A stretch of 64,000 bases of DNA. Source: Panaeolus papilionaceus. Taxonomy: Eukaryota; Basidiomycota; Agaricomycetes; Agaricales. Location: contig JADNRZ010000001.1 of the NCBI GenBank assembly GCA_015501605.1, positions 3,038,001 through 3,102,000 of the forward strand. The letters are read 5' to 3'. The position numbers and the translations under genes are program-made. Positions 1 through 10,944 of the stretch are shown piece after piece (within the stretch, counting starts at the first letter, position 1; each line of letters opens with the position of its first letter). The notes under the pieces are model-generated. The model did not search any database. It saw nothing but the letters and a program-made list of their open reading frames with translations, and had not been told where the DNA came from.

Positions 1-367
1 GTAATTTTTATCACATTTTTGTTCACAGCTTAAAAATAGAGAATAAGATGAACACTAGTCTTTGGCATGTTCACATAATGGCATGCAGCGCTTCATGTCC
101 TTGGTCTTCATGAAATCCGACAGGGACTTTCACAGGTGTGTAAGTTGACTTTAGACACAAAACCGAGACGATACAATTAATCATAATTACATGTTAAACA
201 AGAAAGGAAAAATAAAGGAGCCATCTGAGACAGAAGGGGGGACCTGGGAGAGACGAGGAGATAAGAAACGTCTAGCTAGCCATTCGCTAGCGTATGAATC
301 AAGAAACCCAATAATAAAAAGAAAAAAAAACCAAGACATTAAGAGTCCATCTCGAGGCAACATAACA

Positions 368-1262
368 CTAAACTCGACTAATCATCATCCCACTCGCATT
401 CCCCATCCCATTCGCAACTCCATTCAAATTCAAATTCAAATTCCCTTTCTCACCTCCACTCCCGCCCCCATTAGGCTCCACACTCGTAATCCTCCTCACC
501 AACCTCTCAATCTTCTCATCCAGCGCAAACACCTCCTTCCTCAACTGACACAAATCAGTCTTGTCAGGCATCAGCCCGACGCCCATCGCAAAGGGGCTCT
601 GGAGCATCACGCTCGAGGGGAGGGTGTACGAAACAACTGTGCCTGCGCACTTTGCGGTATTGGTATGATCCGGCCCATGTTGGCCTGGATTTGCATTTGG
701 ATGGTTCATGGGGTTACAGTGCTGGTGGACTTTGCAATCATACGACGGCGCTGCGTAATCTTCATTCTCGGGGTGCCTCTCAGCGATGAGAATACGGAGT
801 GGGATATGCGACGCCGCGAGCGGGTTAAGGCGGATGATCCGCTGGGCGATGAGCGGGTTGCCGATGGTGTATAAGAAGAGAGGCGGTTTGCGAGATCCGG
901 GGCCGTCGTGGATGGAGAGGAGGCGGTGGTGTGAGAATTGGGAGAAGTATCTGTGGGGTTAGGCGTAAGTACGAGTTAAGTATGAATGATGAGGTGTTTA
1001 GGGGGATATGAAAAATGGATGGGGTGGAATGGAGGAGGGAGGAGGACGAAACGTTAACGTACAAGAAATCGTTTCCTTCTGTTACTTCGTTCACGCTCTT
1101 TACGAGCTGGTCTTGATCGTCGACGTTGGAGAGTTTCTGCATAATGTCGAGCGAGGCTGATTTATGCACCGCTGCGTCCATGCGTTGGATTACTTCTGAG
1201 ATTGAGAGGTTGGTTTGGACGACGACTGTCTTTGCGTGCATTGGGATAATGGTAGAAGCCAT
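368..1262 (-). CDS. DUF302-like protein, two exons
   Basis: Two exons, 1262-1063 and 950-368, joined by a GTACGT donor and a CACAG acceptor, give about 260 aa. The start chosen is MASTIIPMHAK; an upstream in-frame ATG at 1415 would add an unlikely basic leader. The middle of the protein (LFLYTIGNPLIAQRIIRLNP, then IPLRILIAERHP) matches my memory of the fungal DUF302 core, where a GNPLIA motif is followed by IPxxLLIxE and a closing YDxPSS-type segment; here the closing segment is YTLPSSVML. A His/Asn-rich insert of about 35 residues lies between these blocks, and the C-terminus carries a short coiled-coil-like stretch followed by a Gly/Asn-rich tail. DUF302 proteins have no firmly known function. 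Divergent from the helicase gene at 2614. Family assignment is moderate. Confidence 0.6.
421..443. repeat. CAAATT hexamer microsatellite
   Basis: Three to four tandem CAAATT units lie inside the reading frame of the DUF302-like gene and encode its NLNLNLN stretch near the C-terminus. Such in-frame hexamers change length without breaking the gene. Confidence 0.7.
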
Positions 1263-1754
1263 GGTAAAGAAAGGTAGGGAGGAATAAGGGCGTTCTAACG
1301 ACGAGAGAGAAAGAAACTCGACTGGTCTAAGTACGAGGCGGCGGCGATGCGAATCCTTCAGAGCGGATGTAAGCACAGGAGTGAAGTATATCAGAGCGTT
1401 TGAAGTACACCACAAGCGTCAGAGATCCCAAGTATTTCCGTCAATGATGACCACCAAAGTTAATTTTGTCGTCGCAGTAATAGAGTAGCAGGATGAACAA
1501 GAGACAAGTTTAACCCCAAGTTATTTGTGGACAAAGAGCCGCACGGAATTTCGCACAAATAGCACGGTCCACGGATGGATCCAAAAACCAATGAATCTGA
1601 CCAAGCCAATAATGTTCTTCACCAAGTCACGGTTGTTTCAAGTTGGACCCTTTTGTATGGGAAGGACATCAGAAAACGGAGCTTAAGTTAAGCTTAAGAA
1701 CGGTCCACGGAACATCCAGGTATGCCAGGCGGTGAGTCCCCCATATGACAGCGT

Positions 1755-2302
1755 ATTTCATCAAATATTTATTTTACGTGAAATGTACTTTTTGATCCTT
1801 GAAATTGAGCCGAAAAAGGTGGTTTAGCTGTGAGATTTAAGTGAGATTTGTGAATAATCGCAGATATCAAGGGCTGATCTTGAAAAGTGTGTAAGAGAAC
1901 GCAGTTCATCACATATCATGAACGATGATTTGAACGGAATTTTGATCAATTTGAACGACAACCTTGGGCATATTTGAACGATAGTCAAACGACAATTGAA
2001 CGGCGTTAAATATTGCTATTTTATTTATTTTCAATAAAATAAAATAAGACTAATATATACCATGGGACCCTGGATGTGCCACAGTGTGCGTTCAAATACA
2101 TCTCATATTCCGTTCGAATACCGCTTGCATAACGTTCAAATCCCGTTCAAGTGGCGTTCAAATGTGAGTTCGAAGCATTGAACGCGTTTAAGTGGCGTTC
2201 AATTCGTTCAAAAACTACTTTTTAACTTCTTTCGTTCTTACAAACACATCTTAAATTTATCAAAAAAACCACAAATCACCGTGCTGGAATATTTGATGAA
2301 AT
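1755..2302. mobile_element. MITE-like palindromic element with GTTCAA arrays
   Basis: A 15-bp perfect inverted repeat ends the element: ATTTCATCAAATATT at 1755-1769 and its complement at 2288-2302. Similarity may extend a few bases further out. Inside, the left half (1930-2005) holds four TTGAACG words and the right half (2090-2215) about six CGTTCAA words, so the element is a mirrored array around an AT-rich centre near 2030. No open reading frame of note. It occupies the divergent promoter region between the DUF302-like gene and DBP8. This fits a non-autonomous foldback/MITE-type DNA element. No clear target-site duplication was found, so the exact ends are uncertain. Confidence 0.55.
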
Positions 2303-2613
2303 CTACCGTTATACCCCCAAGCTTAGAATGGAAAGACTTAGAAAGAAGCACAGATGGGTGACTCAGGCGGGGAACGATGCCAACGGTCGAGTAGTTAGAG
2401 CTTGTGGGTGAGTGTCGGAAGGAACCCTGATGAAGATGGTGAATCAGTTTACTGATGCAGTCGTGACCCTCACTCCTATGAAAAGTTTCGCGCTCCTTAC
2501 GTAACCAATGTCTGCATCATTTCTGCTGCGATGTCACTGTGTCTGCTTCAACTTTTTTTTCTTGACCCTGCTGAGCTCGATTATCGCCGTTAATTCTTCT
2601 AGAGAACCGTAAA

Positions 2614-4782
2614 ATGGGTAGAGCAACGATATCAGAAGACATAAGCTTGGACGATCTCCTGCGGAGACAAGACGAACCACCGCGCAAGAAACGCAGGCTT
2701 TCTGAAGAGCCTGTAGAACTTGACGAGTCGGCGAGCGACGATTCTGGGTCTTTTTCTGCCAGGAACTCTGGCGACGAAGAAGATTCGCAACGTTCTGAGG
2801 ATGAGAGCTCAGAGGAAGATGGGTCGGATAATCAGGATAGTGATGCTGGATCTGGGGACGAGAATCAGGAGTTAACTCAGGAATCGTCGTTACCTACCCA
2901 TGACCGACTCGGGATCTCGACTTCAGCACGAATCAATGCCTCTAAATCTCAGTTATCTACCTCAGAACAAACTGCCCGACCCTCCTTTGCCGCACTAGGC
3001 ATCTCCAAGCCGCTACAAACGGCTCTCAAAAGCATGTCTATCAAGGTTCCGACTGAGGTACAGGCAGCATGTATCCCGCCTCTATTAGCAGGTCCGTCCA
3101 TCCATAACTGCTGAACCGTTTACAAGGTATATGACTCACATTTTGTGTTTTTGCTCAGGCAGAGATTGTATCGGTAACGCCAAAACAGGTTCAGGAAAAA
3201 CCATCGCATTTGCCATTCCGATTCTGCAAAGGCTGTCCGTTGATCCATATGGTATATTCGCGCTGGTGTTGACTCCTACGAGGTAAGTAATTAAGCACCC
3301 TTTTTAAAAGTTCATGTCACACCAGAACCCTCTCTTTTATGGGGGGGTGCTGATAAAACATTGACGCAGGGAATTGGCATTTCAAATCTCTGAGCAATTT
3401 TCCGTCCTGGGAGCTGTGCTCAATATCCGTACGGCTGTGGTAGTGGGAGGAATGGACATGATGGCGCAGGCTTTGGAGCTGAACAATAGGCCCCATGTGG
3501 TGATTGCGACTCCTGGGCGTATAGTCGACCACATGCAGAGCAGCTCGGGGGAATGGGATCTTTCACGGGTGAAATTCTTGGTGCGTCTCCATGGCTGGGC
3601 AGTGTGTGTTTTCTAAAGCTGTACCGGCCCTTGAATAGGTCCTAGACGAAGCAGATAGATTGCTTACACCGACGTTCAGCCAAGAGCTTGGGTATCTCTT
3701 TGAGCGAATGCCGCGCGAAAGGCAGACATGTTTGTTCACCGCTACGCTTACACCTTCCATTGAAGAACTGGCCGCTGCACCCCCGCGCCCAGGAAAACAA
3801 AAGCCGTTTATTCACCGGATGAAAGAGACGTGAGCTATATTCGCATTTTAGGACGTACGATGATCGCATGACACATTACCTGACATTTCCTTTTCATCTA
3901 CATTACAGGGTTGAAACGGTATCGACGCTTAAACAGAACTACATTCTCGTCCCGTCACATGTGCGAGAATCATACCTCTTCCATATCCTATGTCATCCCC
4001 CGGAATCCACACACCATCTCCGCAGGGCACCGCCCGAACCTGTGAAGCTGGGCAAAAAAGCACGGCCGTCATCCAAACCGTCATCATCGTCGAAAAAGAC
4101 CAAATCGAGCGAAGAAGAAACGATAGAACAGCCCCCACCGACGATCATATTCTGCGCAAAGCCCAAAACGGCAGCATATCTGACGATCTTGCTGAAAACG
4201 CTTGGTATACGGAGTACTGCGCTGCATTCTAGGCTGACGCAGAGGGAGCGGTTGAATTCGCTGCAGCTGTTTAGGGCATCGGTGATCCCTGTGTTGGTGT
4301 CTACGGATGTGGGAGCGCGTGGGCTGGATATTGAGGATGTGGCTATTGTGATTAATTGGGATCTGCCGAGTGAGCCAGAAGAGTATACGCATCGGGTTGG
4401 AAGAACGGCTCGTGCTGGACGTGGGGGATTGGCGATTAGTTTCGTGACGGAGAGGGATGAGGAGCGGGTGTTGAAGATTGAGGACAGGATTAGTAAGTTT
4501 ATTTGCTGCTACATTTTTTTTTGTTTTTCTGACATGATTTAACAGGGACCAAACTGGAGGAGATGGACGTCCCTGAAAGCAAAGTCCTTGAAAAGCTGAA
4601 TAAGGTATCAACAGCTAAACGCCTTGCGAATATGGTAAGGGATGGGACAATCGCCGATAGTTGGTCTGGATTTAATGACGATTGATTTTCAGGAACTACA
4701 CGATTCTAATTTTGGGAAGCGAGAAGAGGTACATAAAGCGAAAAACGCCAAGCGTGTTAGAATGGCAGAGGGAGAGGATTAA
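2614..4782 (+). CDS. DBP8: DEAD-box RNA helicase, DBP8/DDX49 type
   Basis: Seven exons (2614-3091, 3159-3282, 3370-3580, 3639-3829, 3909-4492, 4546-4634, 4693-4782). An acidic Ser/Glu/Asp-rich N-terminus precedes a full helicase core: Q-motif region, motif [25 protein letters not shown] in place of SAT, ARGLDI and [11 protein letters not shown]. The block [15 protein letters not shown] between motif III and IV and the tail [10 protein letters not shown] are typical of DBP8. The family works in the nucleolus in 40S subunit assembly (18S rRNA processing), with ATP-driven RNA remodelling. A Lys/Ser-rich low-complexity insert separates the two RecA-like domains. All exon joins keep frame. Gene-level call is confident; DBP8 versus another nucleolar DEAD-box rests on the C-terminal and linker motifs. 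Confidence 0.88.
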
Positions 4783-5346
4783 CATGTTCTGAATATCGAC
4801 CGAGGTCTGTGTGGGCCTAGACTCTCGAGGACAGGAATTGTCAACGGAGCGTGGCTATAAATTGAAATTAGACGATCATCCCGTCATTGATGGCCGCCAA
4901 TACCGGCGGTATAGTTTGAGAGATTGGAAGTGAGTAGATTTAAAAGACTCTTTGGTAGTTGGATGGACTTTCGAGATGAGTCCATGTTCTGTATGATTTG
5001 AGCGGGGTCTAGTAGACCAATTTAGGATAAGCAAGGCTGTGGGAATGATTATAAATTGAGGGTTGAAATATAATAATAATTGATTTCTTGAGTGAGGACC
5101 CCGGAGAATACACTAGAACGATATGGAATAAGATAATTATTATTTTATTACTGCCGACACACAGATTTAGATGAGAGATTTTGAGATGAGGACTGAGATC
5201 GTGTTGGACCAAAAGGGAATTCCATTACACTAGAACTAGCCCAGTCAACCACACTTTTCCCTTTTTCTTACTTGCTCTCGTCCTTCATCTCTCCCTTTAT
5301 TCTTCTTTTCAATTCAATTCCTTCCTTTTATTCTTCATCAATCATT
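4783..5346. other. Intergenic region, DBP8 tail to BTB gene
   Basis: No gene seen. It holds DBP8 3' flank and the promoter of the BTB gene. A short AT-rich inverted repeat (AATAATAATT near 5071 and AATTATTATT near 5136) is present, too weak to call an element. The last 80 bases are C/T-rich, as is common just upstream of fungal start codons. Confidence 0.4.
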
Positions 5347-6535
5347 ATGGATACAGACTGGGATTCTGTTCTTCAATTCGTCGCAGATCCTCTCGACAGT
5401 CCTCAGGATTACACAGACACGAAGCCATCCCCATCACACTCGGCGTCGGGACGACAGGTTATTCCACAAATGTTGCAAGTACCAACCCCTCCTGTATGTT
5501 TTATTCTATTCTATTTCTTTATTATATTCTAATTATCGTTTAAAGCAATCTCATGATGGTTCACCGGTCGTTGAAGATCCAGTAGAGACGAGCACACTTG
5601 TCTCAGTGTCAACCACCTTCTTTCCCGGTTCCCAGAATCTATCAACACCGCCAGACACAGTATTAGTTTCATCCGATAACGTGTTCTTTTATGTAAATCA
5701 AGACGTTCTTCTGCGCAGTTCAGATAATGGCTTCAGAGGATTGTTACCAGCACCCCCACCGTCAACCAAACATGATTCAGTAGTCCCAGTCCCAGACAAC
5801 TCGACCATCCTCAATATTGTCCTACATGCCATTTACGACTTGTCTTGTGCACACTACTCGCCTTCTTTCGCCAGTCTGATCACCGCCGTCAATCGTTTAC
5901 CTGTATACGGTATTCGCACAAAATCCCGCATCACCCCCTCTTCTCCCTTCTTCTCACTCCTCCTTTCACATGCACCTTTGTATCCCCTCGAACTTTACGC
6001 CCTCGCCGCTGCCCACGACCTTTACGATCTCGCCGTATCCACTTCTTCCCACCTTCTATCATTCCCCTTGTCCTCTCTAACAGACGAGATGGCAGAACGC
6101 ATCGGTCCCGTTTATCTCAAACGTCTGTTCTTCCTCCACTTTGGACGCTCCGACGCCCTTAAGCGTGTCCTCCTCCCTCCGCCACACCCCCATCCGCCCA
6201 CTCCAATGTGCGATTATACAGAACAAAAGAAACTCACCAGAGCATGGGCACTGGCTTCTGCGTATTTAGCATGGGATGCAAGGCCTGGTAAGCGCCCGAA
6301 ATTGCGCCTTTGCTGCGTTGTACAGGATGAGTTGACAGTTATGCTGACCATTTGATATCTTTGTGTTTGCTTTTTTTCCCTGCTTTTTACAGATTTATCC
6401 ACCAGCGCTATGGAGTCCGCCCTTCGCCCTTTGGCTGAACATTTGGCATGTTCAGAGTGCCAGGAAGCCCTCCGAGACAGGATCAAAAATCTCGTCGTAC
6501 AGTGGTCCGTAGTAAAGGTGCGGTATTCCAAATGA
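5347..6535 (+). CDS. BTB-like domain protein
   Basis: Exons 5347-5493, 5546-6287 and 6393-6535, about 343 aa. After a Ser/Pro-rich leader comes PPDTVLVSSDNVFFYVNQDV, which resembles the opening of fungal BTB/POZ domains (strand, SSD, F/V-x-V, L-rich helix). The rest is helical (LELYALAAAHDLYDLAV, then LAWDARPDLS) and ends with a conserved-looking Cys pair, ACSEC. Agaricomycetes have large families of such BTB-like proteins; their substrates are mostly unknown. The start at 5347 (MDTDWDSV) is preferred over an in-frame ATG at 5272, which would add a hydrophobic leader. The 3' end is uncertain: reading through gives a stop at 6533-6535, while an alternative splice after AAG at 6517 to an acceptor before 6670 would end near 6736. 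Confidence 0.62.
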
Positions 6536-8260
6536 CTCGATGATCTGCGCTGCGAGCTTACTTTGCGTCCTCCCTTTTATCTATGCCTCTCCCGCAGAGG
6601 ACAATTTAGTGCAAGATTCTCGACCCTGCTTTCCCATGCTCCACACTTTATGCTTTTTCTTATCCAGTGTGCCACCAAAAGTTCGGTTCCGCTACCCCCT
6701 GGGCCTGTGACGCATTCAGTCGTCAACTTTATCTGAAAAGTCATTACCACTCGATGACCACAACCCATACGGAAAGTACCGCCGAGCAATAGATCCATCC
6801 ATGCCCATGCCACCCAACGAACAAACAAACAAGCACCCTTCAGGTCTGTATCACCAACAACGTTTCCAGTATATTTCCCGTCGCATCTGCATTCGTCGCA
6901 CACAAACATTTTCTGCAATTACCCCATACCCCCCCTCATCATGCATTCTTCCTGTCTTTTACTTTCCCTCATTGATTGTTTCACAATGTTAGCTACCTCC
7001 AAGTCTCGTATGTAACACGCATGGTCCATGCATACCCGATATATGGCCATCGTTGTAATCGTTCTGTGTTTTCTATTCTACTTTCTATGTCTGTCTATTT
7101 GGTGTTTAGCATCGCCTTTTTATTATCCCCCGAGCATATATCGAGTGTATATTCCCAGCAGGCAGTACTGGGACGTCTCTTTTACCCTTCGCATCGCCAT
7201 TTCTGTAGCACAGAGACCGAGGGTATATATCGTATTCGTACAATATTAGGGCCCCATCCCCCCCTGTTCTGCTTATTCTACCCCCCTCCCCTATCCCCAT
7301 TATTTCGCTTCGCTTCACTTCACTTTGTCCCCCAAAACCTCGATTCCCTCATCCACTATTCTTTTTTTCCATTTCTCATTGATGGGTCGGCTTTTCTCAA
7401 GCCTCTTTTCTTTTTTTCTTTTAAACATAGCACTGGATTCATAGGTCTGTATACACGTAGCGAGACCATAAAGCATTGTTTTTTTCTGTATATTAGTACG
7501 TAGGTAGTACATACCTCTCATCGAATAATTTATTTATTCCTCATGACACACACTAAACGTTCATTACCGTCGCGTTATTGTGTCCTTCATGTCACAGCAT
7601 ATCTAACTATACATACATCTGGCCAGACCTCATCGTCATCATCAACCGACACCTAGACCACCGTCGACCCTCGATTCCCCGCAGCGCTGAGCCCCGTCCC
7701 CTCATTTCGCTGCCCATCGCCTTGGCTAGTTGGGCTCGAGATCGAGCGCATCGAAAGCGGCCGACGTCATTTGTTATGTCATAAATTATATCAACAACAC
7801 GGGTAATACAATCGGGTTTGTACCCTAATTCAATTATGAGTTGGGGTGGCTGGGGTCTTCATTAACCCCTCCCCCCCTACCCTCTGTATAGATTTAGTGT
7901 GTTGACCGTCATCGTCATCGACACATCGTCGGTCGATCTCAGGCTGTATGTAGCAGGCTCTCGGTATGTGCAGATTTCTGATGAAATTCTCGTGCAATGT
8001 AATCGCTCTCTCCGTCCTGACTCTTTTGCGAATGAACAAATGAAGGAATGTACATAGAGTCCGATTCCGGCCGTAACGATTACACATTGACATTTCGCGG
8101 CTCGAGGGAGTATGTAGGAAGGAACGAAACGAAACGAGGCAAGCCGACGTGAAATAGAAACGAAAAGAAAGGCAAGGAAAGGCAAAGAAGCCGGATCGAA
8201 CAAAAATTAGAATACACCCCCCGTCCCGGCCGTCGGTTGACGGGGTTACGGGTTTAGCGT
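6536..8260. other. Long intergenic region, pyrimidine-rich
   Basis: No gene supported. It is unusually long for this window (1.7 kb). The stretch 7250-7440 is strongly C/T-rich on the + strand. Open frames here lack splice structure and protein-like composition. It probably contains the 3' UTRs of the convergent BTB (+) and MOB1 (-) genes. Confidence 0.4.
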
Positions 8261-10481
8261 TCACCGTACTTTGAGATCCTCCGCTAATATAGCGTCGTTC
8301 AACTCGTCCAATGGTGCCAATTCTTTACGATCGACGAGATCAAACTGTTTCAGGCCGAGGTGGATGGTGTGGGCGTAGGCGTGGATTGGCGTAGGCGTTG
8401 GTGCGTTGATAGTGTTGAGGGCGTTAAAGGATGAGGGAAGGGAGAAGACGAATGGGTTAGATTAGATATGCAGACTAGTATCGTTAGCTCACCTCGTTAA
8501 TGAACAAGAAGAAATGGCGATAACTCGTATTCAGATGGGCTGTTGTGAGACCGCGGATCGTGCGTGTGCATGTCGAACGCGGCGACCAAAGGCGCGTGGC
8601 ATGCATCGCGGTATGAGCATCGACCAGCAATGATGAGATGAGAAAACGACATCGAGCAAGAGATGAGAGAAATCATATAAAAAGGGGGTAATGTCGTCAT
8701 CAGTATATCAAAATAATCAAAAAGCGGGATCAGATCGTAGAAAGAGGGACCCCCTCCTCCCACTCATAGGTTCGATAACCACACCCACCCACCCTCAAAT
8801 CATAGTGAAAGCAACGGGTGGAAGGAAGGGATCAGAACATGACAGAAAGGAAAAACAAACATACCTTCAATGCCAAGTGCACAGATTTGATCAAAGTGGT
8901 TGCTGTAGATGTGCGCATACACGCGGAATAACCGGCGGACGATAGTTTTGACGGTATCCCGGAAGTTGCGGGGGAATGGAACGCCTTTGGGTTTCGATTT
9001 TAGTTTGAGTTTGGTGGGTATTCCGTCCGGTTTGAGGTCGATACATAGTTGAAGAATTAGAAGGATTGGTAAGATAGATGCCCGAGGGTATCGAAAAAAA
9101 CATGTGCGAAACCATAAAAAGAAGAAAGATGAGGTCAGTGAGAGAGTTTGAATACAGATTTTGACATGGGATGAGATCTCGACCGGAATCGAGGGGGTGA
9201 TGATAGGCAGGGACCCTTCAACTCACCGATCTTGTTTGGGAACACGTTTTCGTCGTCTAGAAGGCCCTGGGCCCAATTCATGAGAGCATCGACATACTCC
9301 GGAGCGGGCAACTTGGTCGGGCGCTTGTACTTGACTCCGTCTTCCCAGAGATACTCGTATCTATACGGGTCATCACCCGGCATCGGGATTCACCGCAATA
9401 GGATGGAATGCGTGGAGTGGGGCGGCGGCGATGTGATGGTCAGGTGAGGTGGGGTAGTTGTCAAGGAGTTGACCGGATTGTGGGGTTTTTTTGGAGATCG
9501 GTTTAGCCAGGTGTATGTATGTATGTAAGTGAGTGCGGTGATCAGATCAGACAGGATCAGAAGCGAAATAGAGCAAGGCAGGAAGGCAGGCAGGTGGTAT
9601 TCATTTCAGCTTCCGGTTTTCGAAAGGTGGGCATAGGGGATTTTAGGGAATGTGACGCACCGTGGACCAGCCGACATGAGTGGGCACTAGATATGGTGTA
9701 AATTGTGTAAGCGATTTTGGCATTCTTTTCTTCGAGCGTCAAATGTACAAGGGGTTACTTACTTCGGCGGGTATACAGAATTCTGTTACGGTTCCGTAGA
9801 GCATGTTGAGATGATTGAAGAAATCGACAGCTGGGGATAATAACCATGCATTAGATCAGTCAATTCACAATACGGACGAGGCGAGATAAGACAGAAATAG
9901 GAATAGGAAGGAATAGGAAAAGGGATAAGGAAACGCAAGTTCCGATGTGGAGTATAGGCATATGACAGGGTGGGGCCCCTCTCTCTTGGTTTCTCGGAGT
10001 ATAAACGTTGTCGCAGCCCTCACAGCGCCATGGATGGATCGATAAACCACAACGCGACTTACTGTGCACCGCAAGCCACTCATTTAAATCTTCACCCTCG
10101 GGTAACTGGACCGCGAGCCTCAGGTTGCCCGATCCCTAATATTATCCATAACAAAGTCAACGACGCGTCATTATCGACGCATTTCGAGGAATTGGGAGCG
10201 ACACATGGTGTCTTCCAAAACGCGTATACACAAAGGGAGTTGGGAGTATCACGTACCAGAGTAGCCTCTGCGTACTTCCTTAGTTGATACTGCTTTGTAC
10301 CCTCTGGTACATCTTTGCGTGGTTTGAAGGTACGAGTCTTGCCACTGTTGGAGAGTTAGGAGATCGTGTGTGTGGGGTTTTGGAGGCGCGATTTGGGATT
10401 GAATCAGGGAGTGGATTGGTTAGTGACAGTAATTATGTTGAGCGGTGAGGTCAATACTTACAGACCGAAGAATGAGGACAT
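8261..10481 (-). CDS. MOB1: MOB kinase activator, MOB1 type
   Basis: Nine exons on the minus strand: 10481-10462, 10344-10257, 10135-10063, 9830-9763, 9686-9661, 9360-9227, 8984-8865, 8539-8493, 8344-8261. They sum to 660 nt (219 aa), the usual MOB1 length. The protein opens MSSFFGLGKTRTFKPRK and ends AILAEDLKVR. The zinc site is complete: CIPAEC in the first half and HIYSNH in the second. The block KYKRPTKLPAPEYVDALMNW is the MOB signature. MOB1 binds and activates NDR/LATS-type kinases (Dbf2/Sid2) in the mitotic exit or septation network. The first exon is only 20 nt, so automatic prediction may miss it. Introns are longer than average here, up to about 320 nt. Confidence 0.93.
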
Positions 10482-10944
10482 TTTTGGTGTAGGATTAATG
10501 CAACCCTTCGTCCACCATCCACAAGCAATCAACACTGCTGTATTACCCCAATATGGCAATTATGGATATGCGGAGATTGCCGACTGGTCATCTTATCTTA
10601 TCTTGTCGACGAACTTTGTTCACGTTGGTTTCAACGCGTCGCGTCGTTGGCTTGTTGCCTCCGTCTACGTCCTCACCCACGCGCTTATTCTCGACCGACT
10701 TATTCTTTTACTGATAAGACCATCGTCACTGTCATATCCTTAAGTAGATATGGCATTGTATCTAAAAACTGACAACAACAATAAACATCTTCCATCTACA
10801 AACACAGCTGTCGACCCAGAATTGTACATTAGATTTCGAACGAAGAGTTTTCGATCTGTCTCTCACTCATATATACAGCAGCTGCGACTTCGCATCTCAT
10901 AGTCGACAACGATTGACACCTTGGGACTCACATACTTGAAAACT
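10482..10944. other. Intergenic region upstream of MOB1
   Basis: About 460 nt between the MOB1 start and the MYND gene end. No gene. It must hold the MOB1 promoter; no clear TATA box was seen. Confidence 0.4.

Noticed and set aside
191..874. 227-codon open frame on + strand
   Set aside because: It is antisense to the two-exon DUF302-like gene; its translation is His/Pro/Arg-rich without any motif.
5060..5150. A/T-rich inverted repeat as a second MITE
   Set aside because: Only ten bases of simple AT sequence match; could arise by chance in an A/T-rich spacer.
5272..5346. In-frame upstream ATG for the BTB-like gene
   Set aside because: Would add a hydrophobic Phe/Ser-rich leader from a pyrimidine-rich promoter stretch; the start at 5347 gives a natural N-terminus.
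6976..7521. Open frames on both strands, up to 175 codons
   Set aside because: Pyrimidine-rich low-complexity sequence (Phe/Ser/Leu-rich translation), no splice structure and no known motif.
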